NCBI RefSeq assembly: GCF_000022025.1
Contig: NC_011886.1
Coordinates: 496,001 to 560,000, forward strand
Length of the DNA: 64,000 nt
Reading direction: 5' to 3'
From: Pseudarthrobacter chlorophenolicus A6
GTDB taxonomy: Bacteria > Actinomycetota > Actinomycetes > Actinomycetales > Micrococcaceae
Positions 7,966-15,612 of the stretch are shown piece after piece. The first letter of the stretch is position 1, and each line of letters opens with the position of its first letter. The position numbers were made by a program, and so were the translations under genes. Below the pieces are notes generated by a model, which was not told where the DNA came from, made no database searches, and worked only from the letters and a program-made list of their open reading frames with translations.

Positions 7966-8564
7966 CCACGCAGGTACCGCCGCTGGTGGTGATGGGCGTT
8001 TCCGGGTGCGGCAAGTCAACCGTGGGTGCGCTGCTGGCGGGCCGCCTCGGCGTTCCCTTCCTGGACGGCGACGATTTCCACCCCGCTGCCAACAAGGAAA
8101 AAATGGCCGCGGGCATCCCGCTCACCGATAGCGACAGGGAGCCCTGGCTCGCCCGGATCGGCCATTTGCTGGCAGGGCAGGACCCTGTCGGGCCTGGTCC
8201 GGCAGGGAAAAATCCGGTGGGGTCCGGCGCCGGGGCCGCGGGAAATTACGACGGCGGCACACCGGTTGCGCCCATCGTCGCCTGTTCCGCGCTCAAGCGC
8301 AGCTACCGTGACCTTCTGCGCGCTGCCGCACCGGACGTCGTTTTCGTGCATCTCTCCGGCAGCCCGGAAACCATCGCTGCCCGGATGGACGCCCGGGCCC
8401 ATGAGTTCATGCCCCGCACCCTGCTCGAGTCCCAGCTGGCCACCCTTGAAGCCCTGGAATCGGACGAGGCGCACATCCTCGGCGATATCGCCCTGGATCC
8501 GGGTGCCCTCGTGGACGCCATAGTGCACAAGCTGCGTTCACGGGCAGGCGAGACCGCGGCATAA
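7962..8564 (+). CDS. gntK: Gluconokinase, GntK/IdnK type
   Basis: 200 residues. It phosphorylates D-gluconate to 6-phosphogluconate, feeding the pentose phosphate pathway. The P-loop GVSGCGKST is at residues 12-20, followed by FLDGDDFHPAANKEKMAAG and ACSALKRSYRD, all classic GntK signatures. It is longer than the usual 160-175 residues because of a Gly/Pro-rich insert at about residues 73-102. The GTG start overlaps the idnD stop by 4 bp. It closes the chain idonate, 5-ketogluconate, gluconate, 6-phosphogluconate. Confidence 0.92.
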   Translation: MTTQVPPLVVMGVSGCGKSTVGALLAGRLGVPFLDGDDFHPAANKEKMAAGIPLTDSDREPWLARIGHLLAGQDPVGPGPAGKNPVGSGAGAAGNYDGGTPVAPIVACSALKRSYRDLLRAAAPDVVFVHLSGSPETIAARMDARAHEFMPRTLLESQLATLEALESDEAHILGDIALDPGALVDAIVHKLRSRAGETAA

Positions 8565-8588
8565 GGTGCCGGGTCCGGTGCAACCCAT

Positions 8589-8622
8589 CCTTGGGTAGGT
8601 AGACTGGTCTACCTACCCAAGG
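8589..8622. promoter_or_regulatory. 34-bp palindrome, probable TetR operator overlapping the ribosome binding site
   Basis: Sixteen bases on each side (CCTTGGGTAGGTAGAC and its complement) pair exactly around a central TG. The right arm ends in the AAGGAG ribosome binding site of the TetR gene. The symmetry, length and position fit an autoregulatory operator that blocks transcription, and perhaps translation, of the regulator-exporter pair. Confidence 0.75.
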
Positions 8623-8630
8623 AGCTAGGC

Positions 8631-9335
8631 ATGCCTGCCGATGTATCAGCCCAACCCGACGCACCAGCCCTATCGGTCGCGGCTTCCGCCCCGTCGACTG
8701 CTGCGTCCGCTTCTGAGGCTTCCGCGGCAACGCCGTCCGCCCGGCCACCGGCCCGCCAGCTGCTGCTTGAGGCCGCCGCCCGGCTGTTTTATGCCCAGGG
8801 CGTGGGTGCCACGGGGATCGACACCATCACCGCCGCGGCCGGTGTCGCAAAGAAAAGCCTCTACAACAACTTCGCGTCCAAGGCCGATCTGGTGGCCGCC
8901 TACCTCGAGGCCCGCCATGAGGAATGGCTGGACCTGTACCGCGCCCGGGTGGCAATTGCCGCCACCCCTTCCGAACAGGTCCTCGCAGTGTTCGACGCGT
9001 ACCTGGACCACGCCAACTTCGCCTACGAGCACGGCTTCCGCGGCTGCGGCCTGCTGAATGCAGCGGCCGAACTGCCCGTTGGCCATCCCGGGCGGCTAGC
9101 GGTGCGGCAGCATAAAGAAGAAGTCGAACACCTGCTGGCCACGCACGTGGCTGCCTATCAGGCGGATCGTCCCGCGCCTGCGGCCTCACCGGACGCGTCC
9201 GAACGGACAGCCGGGCTCGCCCGGCACCTCTCCTTCCTCCTCGAGGGAGCGATGGCGAGGGCCGGCCTCGAAGGCGACGATTCCCAGCTCCGGGACGCCA
9301 AACGCATTGCCCAACAGATGCTGGCAGGACTGTGA
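8631..9335 (+). CDS. TetR/AcrR family transcriptional regulator
   Basis: 234 residues. An Ala/Ser/Pro-rich N-terminus of about 38 residues precedes the TetR DNA-binding domain: LLLEAAARLFYAQGVGATGI, then IDTITAAAGVAKKSLYNNF as the helix-turn-helix (about residues 63-81). The rest is the helical ligand domain. AAGGAG precedes the ATG. The gene overlaps the exporter gene by 4 bp and sits directly behind a 34-bp palindrome, so it very likely represses itself and the exporter until a ligand binds. The ligand is unknown. Confidence 0.9.
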   Translation: MPADVSAQPDAPALSVAASAPSTAASASEASAATPSARPPARQLLLEAAARLFYAQGVGATGIDTITAAAGVAKKSLYNNFASKADLVAAYLEARHEEWLDLYRARVAIAATPSEQVLAVFDAYLDHANFAYEHGFRGCGLLNAAAELPVGHPGRLAVRQHKEEVEHLLATHVAAYQADRPAPAASPDASERTAGLARHLSFLLEGAMARAGLEGDDSQLRDAKRIAQQMLAGL

Positions 9336-10477
9336 CAGGCGGCCCCGGCGCAGTCCTGCCAGCTCCTGGCGTAAGCGGGCACGCCGGGCACGCTAACGCG
9401 CCGCTCTGGGGTGCCCTGTTTGTCGTCGCGGCCTCCATCCTGTGGGGCACCACCGGAACCGCCGCCACCCTCGCGCCCGGGGTGAGCCCGCTGGCTATCG
9501 GCGCAGTGGCCATGGGGGTCGGCGGCCTGCTCCAGGCACTGCTCGCGGCCCGGGCCATCAGGCGCCAGTGGTCCGGCATCCGGCGGCGGTGGCGGCTCGT
9601 GACAGTGGGAGCGGTGGCGGTGGCCGTATACCCCCTGGCGTTCTACAGCTCGATGCACCTTTCCGGAGTGGCCGTGGGCACCGTGGTCTCCATCGGATCG
9701 GCACCCGTGGCGGCAGCCCTGATCGAAAGGTTCGCCGACAGGAAGCCGCTGACCCGGCGATGGATCGCCGGTGCGTTCCTTGGCGTGGGTGGAGCGGCGC
9801 TGCTCTCCTTCGCCGGTCACAGTCCCGCGACCGCCGGTACCGCAGCCGGTACGAACGCCGCCGGGGAATGGGGTTCAACGGCGGGAATCCTCCTGGGGCT
9901 GCTGGCCGGCGGCACGTATGCCCTCTACTCGTGGGCGGCGCACCGGCTCATCGGCGGCGGCATCCCGTCCCGGGCGGCGATGGGCAGTATCTTCGGGGTG
10001 GGCGGGCTGCTGCTGATGCCCGTCCTGGCCGTTACAGGTGCACCACTGCTCAGCTCCTGGGCCAACTTCTCGGTGGGCGCCTACATGGCTCTGGTCCCGA
10101 TGTTCGCCGGCTACATCCTGTTCGGCTGGGGCCTGGCCCGGGTCCGGGCCAGCACGGCCACCAGCATCTCGCTGCTGGAAACGGTGGTGGCGGCTGTCCT
10201 GGCCGTCCTGGTGGTGGGGGAGCGGCTCCCGGCCCTTGGCTGGCTTGGCGCCGCCGTCGTACTGGGCAGCCTGTTCATCCTGACGCCGCGGACCCGGCGC
10301 GCCACCCAGCCTGCCGACCCAGTGGACGGCACGCGGTCAGGGCCAAAGCCCGGCGGCCCAGCCGAAACCGCCCAGCTCGTGCCGGAGCCCGTTGGACCGG
10401 CCGAAACTACCGACTCGGCAACGGAGACTGCAGGGACTCAGCCGGCAAACGCCGCTCGCGGGCACGTCGCCCGTTAG
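9332..10477 (+). CDS. EamA/DMT family transporter, probable exporter
   Basis: 381 residues with ten predicted membrane segments in two EamA repeats (AASILWGTTGTAATLAPG in the first half, GTYALYSWAAHRL opening the second) and a hydrophilic Thr/Pro/Glu-rich C-terminal tail of about 60 residues. Members of the drug/metabolite transporter family export amino acids, drugs or metabolites. The GTG start overlaps the TetR stop (GTGA), so the pair is one transcript controlled by the palindrome upstream. The first 25 residues are an unusual Gly/Pro/Ala-rich leader. Confidence 0.87.
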   Translation: MTGGPGAVLPAPGVSGHAGHANAPLWGALFVVAASILWGTTGTAATLAPGVSPLAIGAVAMGVGGLLQALLAARAIRRQWSGIRRRWRLVTVGAVAVAVYPLAFYSSMHLSGVAVGTVVSIGSAPVAAALIERFADRKPLTRRWIAGAFLGVGGAALLSFAGHSPATAGTAAGTNAAGEWGSTAGILLGLLAGGTYALYSWAAHRLIGGGIPSRAAMGSIFGVGGLLLMPVLAVTGAPLLSSWANFSVGAYMALVPMFAGYILFGWGLARVRASTATSISLLETVVAAVLAVLVVGERLPALGWLGAAVVLGSLFILTPRTRRATQPADPVDGTRSGPKPGGPAETAQLVPEPVGPAETTDSATETAGTQPANAARGHVAR

Positions 10478-10493
10478 GCAGGCCGCGGGGAGG

Positions 10494-10793
10494 TCACCCG
10501 GTGGCCCTGCCACGCTGCGGACCGCGCCCGCTGGCCGGACGGTTCAGCAGGAGGCAGCCACCCAGCACCAGCAGCATGGCGCCCACCACCACGGCGGCCA
10601 GCTCCCGGCTGCCGATGCCCGCGGCGATGATGGCGAACGCGAGCAGGCACACCAGGGAGCCGGGCACGAGGCCCGGCGGAATACGGCGGGACGGGTAGCC
10701 GGAGAGCAGCTCCATGGCCAGATGGGGGTCGTCGGCGATCAGTCCGAGTTCCAGCTCCTTGAGCAGCCTCCGCTCCTCTTCGGACATTGGCAT
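10494..10793 (-). CDS. DUF3040 domain-containing membrane protein
   Basis: 99 residues. The N-terminus MPMSEEERRLLKELELGL is the conserved opening of the actinobacterial DUF3040 family, followed by two hydrophobic segments (about residues 42-62 and 65-83). A basic tail ends the protein. Function unknown. It is convergent with the exporter gene, 16 bp away. Confidence 0.85.
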   Translation of the reverse strand: MPMSEEERRLLKELELGLIADDPHLAMELLSGYPSRRIPPGLVPGSLVCLLAFAIIAAGIGSRELAAVVVGAMLLVLGGCLLLNRPASGRGPQRGRATG

Positions 10794-11033
10794 CGGATGC
10801 CTCGGGGTTCCAGGAGACGCGGGTATGGCATATGACGCTAAAAGCCTTCCCGCGCCGGGTCAAGGGCTTGCACCCCCATCTTTGGCTTTAGCGCCCGGGG
10901 ACGTCCTACGGGAGCCCGCCGGCACGGACCCGGAAACCTTGGCGCCTAACTACGTTCCACAGCGCTCGACGGCGGGACGGCGGCAAGGCGGCCACGGCAG
11001 CCCGTACACCGGGGCGCCGCGTCGAAAAGCGGC

Positions 11034-12080
11034 CTACCGCCGTCGTAATTCCGCGAACTCGATGGAAGGAACGATCGCTCCCGCGTCCCGCTCCACGAAG
11101 TTGGTGCCCGGCGGCACAAGGTCATCGATGGCATCCAGGACCGGCTCGCTCAACCGGACATCCGCCGCCCCAAGGTACGCCTGAAGGTGTTCCTCGTTGC
11201 GGGGCCCGATGATCACGCTGCTGATGGCGGGGTGGGTCAGGGCGAACCCGATGGACAGGTCCACCAGGGAAAGTTCCAGCTTGTCCGCCAGCCTGGCCAG
11301 CGCATCCGCGGCAAGGAGCTTGCGCTCGCTGGCCGGCCCCGAAATGTCGTACCGGCCCGGGAGCGAGTGCACCCGGGTGGGAGCCTTGCCGGCTTCGAAG
11401 GTGAAGCTTCCGGAGAGCCAGCCGCCCGCCAGCGGACCGTAAGCCAGAACGCCAAGCCCGTACTGCTGCGCGATGGGCAGGACGTCGCGCTCATTTCCGC
11501 GGACCAGCATGGAATACGGCACCTGGTTGCCCAACGGGGGGATGAGGTGGTTGGTGTTGGCCAGCCACTGCGCCTCCACCAGTTGCGCCGGAGTGAAGAC
11601 CGATGTGCCGTAATACAGGATCTTGCCCTGCCGGATCAGGTCGTTGAGCGTGGTGATCGTTTCCAGCACATCGGTGTTGTAGTCCGGCCGGTGCGCCTGG
11701 TAAAGGTCGATCCGGTCCGTCTGCAGCCTGCGGAGGCTGCCCTCCACGGCTTGGGTGATCCAGCGGCGGGAGTTGCCGGAGTGGGCCGGGTTGGCGCTCA
11801 TCTGGCCGTGGAACTTGGTGGCAAGGAAAACGTCGTCGCGCCGGCCGCGCAGGGCCCGGCCCACCACCTGCTCGGATTCGCCCTGGGAGTAGACGTCCGC
11901 TGTGTCGATGGCGGTGATGCCCGAGTCGAGGGCGGTGTGGATGATGCGGATGCTTTCGTCCGCGCCGGTGGGGGCCCCGTGCGGACCGCCGGCGCCCTCG
12001 CCGAAGTTCATGGTGCCAAGGGTGAGTTGGCTGATTGGGGTGCCCGAACGTCCGAACACCCTCAGTTCGCTGAGGCTCAT
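11034..12080 (-). CDS. Aldo/keto reductase
   Basis: 348 residues, a TIM-barrel NADPH-dependent carbonyl reductase. It shows LGTMNFGEG, the catalytic Asp and Tyr in IDTADVYSQGESE, the catalytic Lys in LATKFHG, the His region YQAHRPDYNT and the C-terminal cofactor stretch VIIGPRNEEHLQAYLGA. AGGAGGG precedes the ATG. It stands alone and is divergent from malQ. The substrate is unknown. Confidence 0.88.
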   Translation of the reverse strand: MSLSELRVFGRSGTPISQLTLGTMNFGEGAGGPHGAPTGADESIRIIHTALDSGITAIDTADVYSQGESEQVVGRALRGRRDDVFLATKFHGQMSANPAHSGNSRRWITQAVEGSLRRLQTDRIDLYQAHRPDYNTDVLETITTLNDLIRQGKILYYGTSVFTPAQLVEAQWLANTNHLIPPLGNQVPYSMLVRGNERDVLPIAQQYGLGVLAYGPLAGGWLSGSFTFEAGKAPTRVHSLPGRYDISGPASERKLLAADALARLADKLELSLVDLSIGFALTHPAISSVIIGPRNEEHLQAYLGAADVRLSEPVLDAIDDLVPPGTNFVERDAGAIVPSIEFAELRRR

Positions 12081-12436
12081 CCCCGGTTCCCTCCTATTGG
12101 CTCCGTGCCAGTTGCGTATATGCCTGAATGCCTGTTGATGAATGCCTGTTGCCGGCGCGTCGTGTGGTGGTTACGTGCCGCCGGTCGTCACGAGGCTACA
12201 CAGATTCACTTCCACCCGGCGGAATCCCGCCTTGTTCCTTCTCTTTTCGACGCGGGAAGTAACGCACGGCAACGGGCGTGACGTTTTGTGGCGGGCAGGC
12301 CAACTTCAGGCGGCAGTTTCGTCCCGCGGCAGCACTGCAATAATCTGAACCCACGGTTGTGCGCGGGGGTGCAAACGCCCGGTGCAACATGCAGCACGTA
12401 AGTTCAGGCCCATCACACCAGACGGAGCGGACACGC
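12081..12436. other. Divergent intergenic region between the aldo/keto reductase and malQ
   Basis: 356 bp with no credible gene. It must hold the promoters of both flanking genes. The word GAATGCCTGTTG occurs twice at about 12126-12152, and AATAAT near 12340 could be part of a malQ -10 region. I see no strong palindrome or riboswitch. Confidence 0.6.
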
Positions 12437-14629
12437 ATGACGGCATCAGACCAGCAGCACGTATTACGGCGGAACGCGCCCGCGGAACTACCGGCCGTGG
12501 ATGCGCACCTGCTGCAGCAGCTCGCGGACGCCCATGGGGTGGGCACTTCCTTCCAGGGCTGGGACGGGCTGCCGCACGCGGTGTCCCTGGAGACCCTGAC
12601 GAAGGTCCTGGGCGCGTTGGGCGTGCCGGCCCACACCGAGGAACAGATCCGGGCGGGGCTGGCCGAAGCGGAACTGGCTCCCTGGCGCAAAACGCTGCCT
12701 CCCGCCGTCGTCATCCAACAGGGCGAGCCGGCCCAGGTACCGGTGCATATTCCCGACGGTGCCGCGGTGAGCCTCCGCATCAGCCTTGAAGGCGGAGCGG
12801 GGAGCGTGGAGGCAGCCCAGCAGGACGTGTGGGTGCAGCCGCGGGACGTGGACGGCGTGGCCATGGGCCGGGCCACTTTCGCCCTGCCGCCGGACCTGCC
12901 GCTCGGCTGGCACACGCTGCACGCGGAGGCCGGAAGTGTCACCGCCACAGCAACACTGGTGGTGACGCCGGCGCGGCTGGATACCGCCAGGGACCTTGAG
13001 GAGCGGCGCGGCTGGGGGCTCGCCACCCAGCTGTACTCCGTGCGTTCGAAGCGTTCGTGGGGGATCGGAGATTTCGCCGACCTTGCCGACCTCGCAGCGA
13101 TCAGTGGAGCCCGCGGCGCCGATTACGTCCTCGTCAACCCCCTGCACGCTGCAGAGCCCGTTCCACCGGTGCAGCCCTCACCGTACTCGCCGTCCACCCG
13201 GCGGTTCTTCAACCCGATCTATATCCGGATCGAGGCGGTTCCGGAGCTTGCCTACCTGCGGCCCCGGAAGCGGGCTGCGCTGGAGAAGCTGCGCGAGGAA
13301 GTGGCAGGGCTCAACAGGGATGCCGAACGGCTGGACCGGGACGCCGTCTACGCAGCGAAACTGCAGGCGCTGGAACTGCTGTACCACACGCGCCGGTCGC
13401 CGTCCCGGCAGGCGGCCTTCGATGAGTTCTGCCGCATTTCCGGCAGCGGCCTGGACGACTTCGCCCTCTGGTCAGCCATCCGCGAGGACGCAGCCCCGGA
13501 CGATCCCATGTGGACTGACCCGGCGTTCTCGCTGGATTCGCAGGAGGCGCAGGCGCTGCGGGCAAGGCTCGAGGATCGGATCGGCTTCCACCGGTGGCTG
13601 CAGTGGATCTGCGACGAGCAGCTGGAGAACGCGCAGCAGGCAGCGCTGCGTTCTGGGATGCGGCTGGGCGTGGTGCACGACCTCGCAGTCGGCGTGGACC
13701 ACAGCAGCGCTGACGCTTGGACGCTGAAGGGCGTGCTCACCCCCGGCACCAGCGTTGGCGCGCCGCCGGACATGTACAACCAGCAGGGCCAGGACTGGGG
13801 CCAGCCGCCGTGGCACCCTTCGCGGCTGGCCGAAGCGGGCTACCAGCCGTTCCGCAACATGCTGGCCACCGTGCTGCGTCACGCCGGCGGCATCCGGGTG
13901 GACCACATCCTGGGACTTTTCCGGCTGTGGTGGATCCCCAGCGGCAACGCCCCCGGCGACGGCGCCTACGTGAAGTACGACCATGAGGCACTGATCGGCA
14001 TCCTGGCACTGGAAGCGCACCGGGCGGGTGCAGTGGTGATCGGTGAGGACCTGGGCACCTTCGAACCGTGGGTGCGGGACTACCTTGCCGCGCGCGGCAT
14101 CCTGGGCACGTCCATTCTTTGGTTCGAGTACGACGGCGATTCGCCCCTTGCGCCCGAAAAGTACCGGACGCAGGCTCTTTCCAGCGTCAACACCCACGAT
14201 CTTCCGCCCACCGCCGGTTACCTCGCCGGAGACCACGTAGCGTTACGGAGCTACCTGGGGCTGCTGGAACGGTCCGAGGCCGAAGAGCGTGCCCAACACA
14301 ACGCGTCCCTGGAAAAAATGTTCGCGCTGCTCCGCGAACGCGGCTACCTGACCGGATCCGGCTCCGGCGGTGACGCGGAGGAGCAGACCATCGAGGCCCT
14401 GCACCTGCTGCTGAGCCAGACGCCGTCCGTGCTGTTGGGCGTGGCGCTGGTGGATGCGGTGGGGGAGCGGCGGGTGCAGAACCAGCCCGGAACCACAGAG
14501 GCGCTCTACCCCAACTGGCAGGTGCCCCTGGCCGGCCCGGACGGCAAGCCGGTGTTCCTTGATGACCTCCCCGCGAACGCGCGGTTCAACTCGCTGCTCG
14601 CGGCGGTGGAGGAGGCCCTGCACGGCTAG
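12437..14629 (+). CDS. malQ: 4-alpha-glucanotransferase (amylomaltase), GH77
   Basis: 730 residues, the size of actinobacterial MalQ with an extra N-terminal domain of about 150-200 residues. It transfers maltosyl or longer glucan chains between maltodextrins in the cytoplasm. Visible GH77 signatures are LYSVRSKRSWGIGDFADL, NPLHAAEP, the PPDMYNQQGQDWGQPPW stretch, GGIRVDHILGLFRLWWIP with a catalytic Asp, VIGEDLGTFEP with the acid/base Glu, and SVNTHDLPPTAGYL. The ATG at 12437 has GGAG at good spacing and is preferred over upstream GTG and ATG options. It is near a GH13 enzyme but not in its operon. Confidence 0.95.
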   Translation: MTASDQQHVLRRNAPAELPAVDAHLLQQLADAHGVGTSFQGWDGLPHAVSLETLTKVLGALGVPAHTEEQIRAGLAEAELAPWRKTLPPAVVIQQGEPAQVPVHIPDGAAVSLRISLEGGAGSVEAAQQDVWVQPRDVDGVAMGRATFALPPDLPLGWHTLHAEAGSVTATATLVVTPARLDTARDLEERRGWGLATQLYSVRSKRSWGIGDFADLADLAAISGARGADYVLVNPLHAAEPVPPVQPSPYSPSTRRFFNPIYIRIEAVPELAYLRPRKRAALEKLREEVAGLNRDAERLDRDAVYAAKLQALELLYHTRRSPSRQAAFDEFCRISGSGLDDFALWSAIREDAAPDDPMWTDPAFSLDSQEAQALRARLEDRIGFHRWLQWICDEQLENAQQAALRSGMRLGVVHDLAVGVDHSSADAWTLKGVLTPGTSVGAPPDMYNQQGQDWGQPPWHPSRLAEAGYQPFRNMLATVLRHAGGIRVDHILGLFRLWWIPSGNAPGDGAYVKYDHEALIGILALEAHRAGAVVIGEDLGTFEPWVRDYLAARGILGTSILWFEYDGDSPLAPEKYRTQALSSVNTHDLPPTAGYLAGDHVALRSYLGLLERSEAEERAQHNASLEKMFALLRERGYLTGSGSGGDAEEQTIEALHLLLSQTPSVLLGVALVDAVGERRVQNQPGTTEALYPNWQVPLAGPDGKPVFLDDLPANARFNSLLAAVEEALHG

Positions 14630-14732
14630 ATAATGGTGAGGAGAGTGCTATCCCCACCCGCCCCTAACCTCGCAAGCTCGGCCAGGGAACCCTAGCGGGC
14701 GTGGGCCCATTTTATTCGGCGGCGGTACCGGC

Positions 14733-15602
14733 ATGCTCGGCGGCCAGGTGGTCACAGCGCTGTTGGACCGGGGCAAACCGGTGCGTGCCCTGGTGCGGCC
14801 CGGTTCGGATGCCTCGCGGCTGGAATCCCTCGGCGTGGACATAGCCCGAGGGGACATGATGGACCCCCGATCCTTGGACCAGGCCATGGCCGGTGCCGAC
14901 GCCGTGATCACCTCAGCTGCCGGCTACACGAAGCACCGTAAGGGCGATAGCCCCGCAACCGACACCGCGGGCAACGCCAACCTGGCGGAAGCGGCGGCCC
15001 GGGCAGGCGTCCGGCGCTTTGTCCTCACCAGCATCCTGACCTGCGACGAAACCCCGGAGGTGCCGCACTTCTGGCACAAGAAGCTCATGGAAGACAAGCT
15101 CGAGGGACTCGGCGTACCGTTCGTTGCGCTGCGGCCGGGCGCCTTCCTGGACCAGGTCACGCGGTTCAGCGGTGACCCTGTGACCAAGGGCAAATTGACG
15201 TGGTTCGGTTCGCCCAACGTTCCGCTCACCTTTGTGCTCACCCCCGACCTTGCCGGCTACCTGGCAGACGCCGTAGATGCTCCGGGCGTCGACGGGGAGC
15301 GGATCGACATCGGCTGGGACCGTCCGGTCCGCATGAAGGACGTGGCGGACATGATGGGCCAACTCAGCGGCTCGAAGGTCGGGGTCCGTTCCGTGCCCTT
15401 GAGGGTGCTGAAGACGGCCGGAGTGGTGCTGGGACGGGTGAACCCGACGGTGCCGGACATGGCGTCGATGATGGGCTGGTTCCAGACCGGCCGCTACGTC
15501 GCCAACACCACCAGGCAGCGGGCAGTCTTCGGGCCGCCGCCAACGGCCGAGGATGCCATCCGGCGGTTGCTCGGCATCCTCGGCCATCCGGTCGACAGGT
15601 AG
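14733..15602 (+). CDS. NmrA-like NAD(P)-binding protein with a missing or unusual start
   Basis: 289 residues are counted from the first in-frame ATG, but the Rossmann motif begins before it: codons at 14709-14732 read ILFGGGTG, directly joined to MLGGQVV. The frame is open back to 14640 and contains no ATG, GTG or TTG there. A GTG at 14701 is out of frame by one base, so a lost C in the CCC run at 14706-14708, a sequencing error or an ATT start would explain it. The protein resembles atypical SDRs of the NmrA/TMR type, which sense or reduce with NADP. It is convergent with the GH13 gene. Confidence 0.75.
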   Translation: MLGGQVVTALLDRGKPVRALVRPGSDASRLESLGVDIARGDMMDPRSLDQAMAGADAVITSAAGYTKHRKGDSPATDTAGNANLAEAAARAGVRRFVLTSILTCDETPEVPHFWHKKLMEDKLEGLGVPFVALRPGAFLDQVTRFSGDPVTKGKLTWFGSPNVPLTFVLTPDLAGYLADAVDAPGVDGERIDIGWDRPVRMKDVADMMGQLSGSKVGVRSVPLRVLKTAGVVLGRVNPTVPDMASMMGWFQTGRYVANTTRQRAVFGPPPTAEDAIRRLLGILGHPVDR

Positions 15603-15612
15603 GACAGCCCCG

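Noticed and set aside
10714-11184. 156-codon plus-strand frame overlapping DUF3040 and the aldo/keto reductase
   Set aside because: It runs antisense through two recognisable genes and has no coding character in the gap between them.
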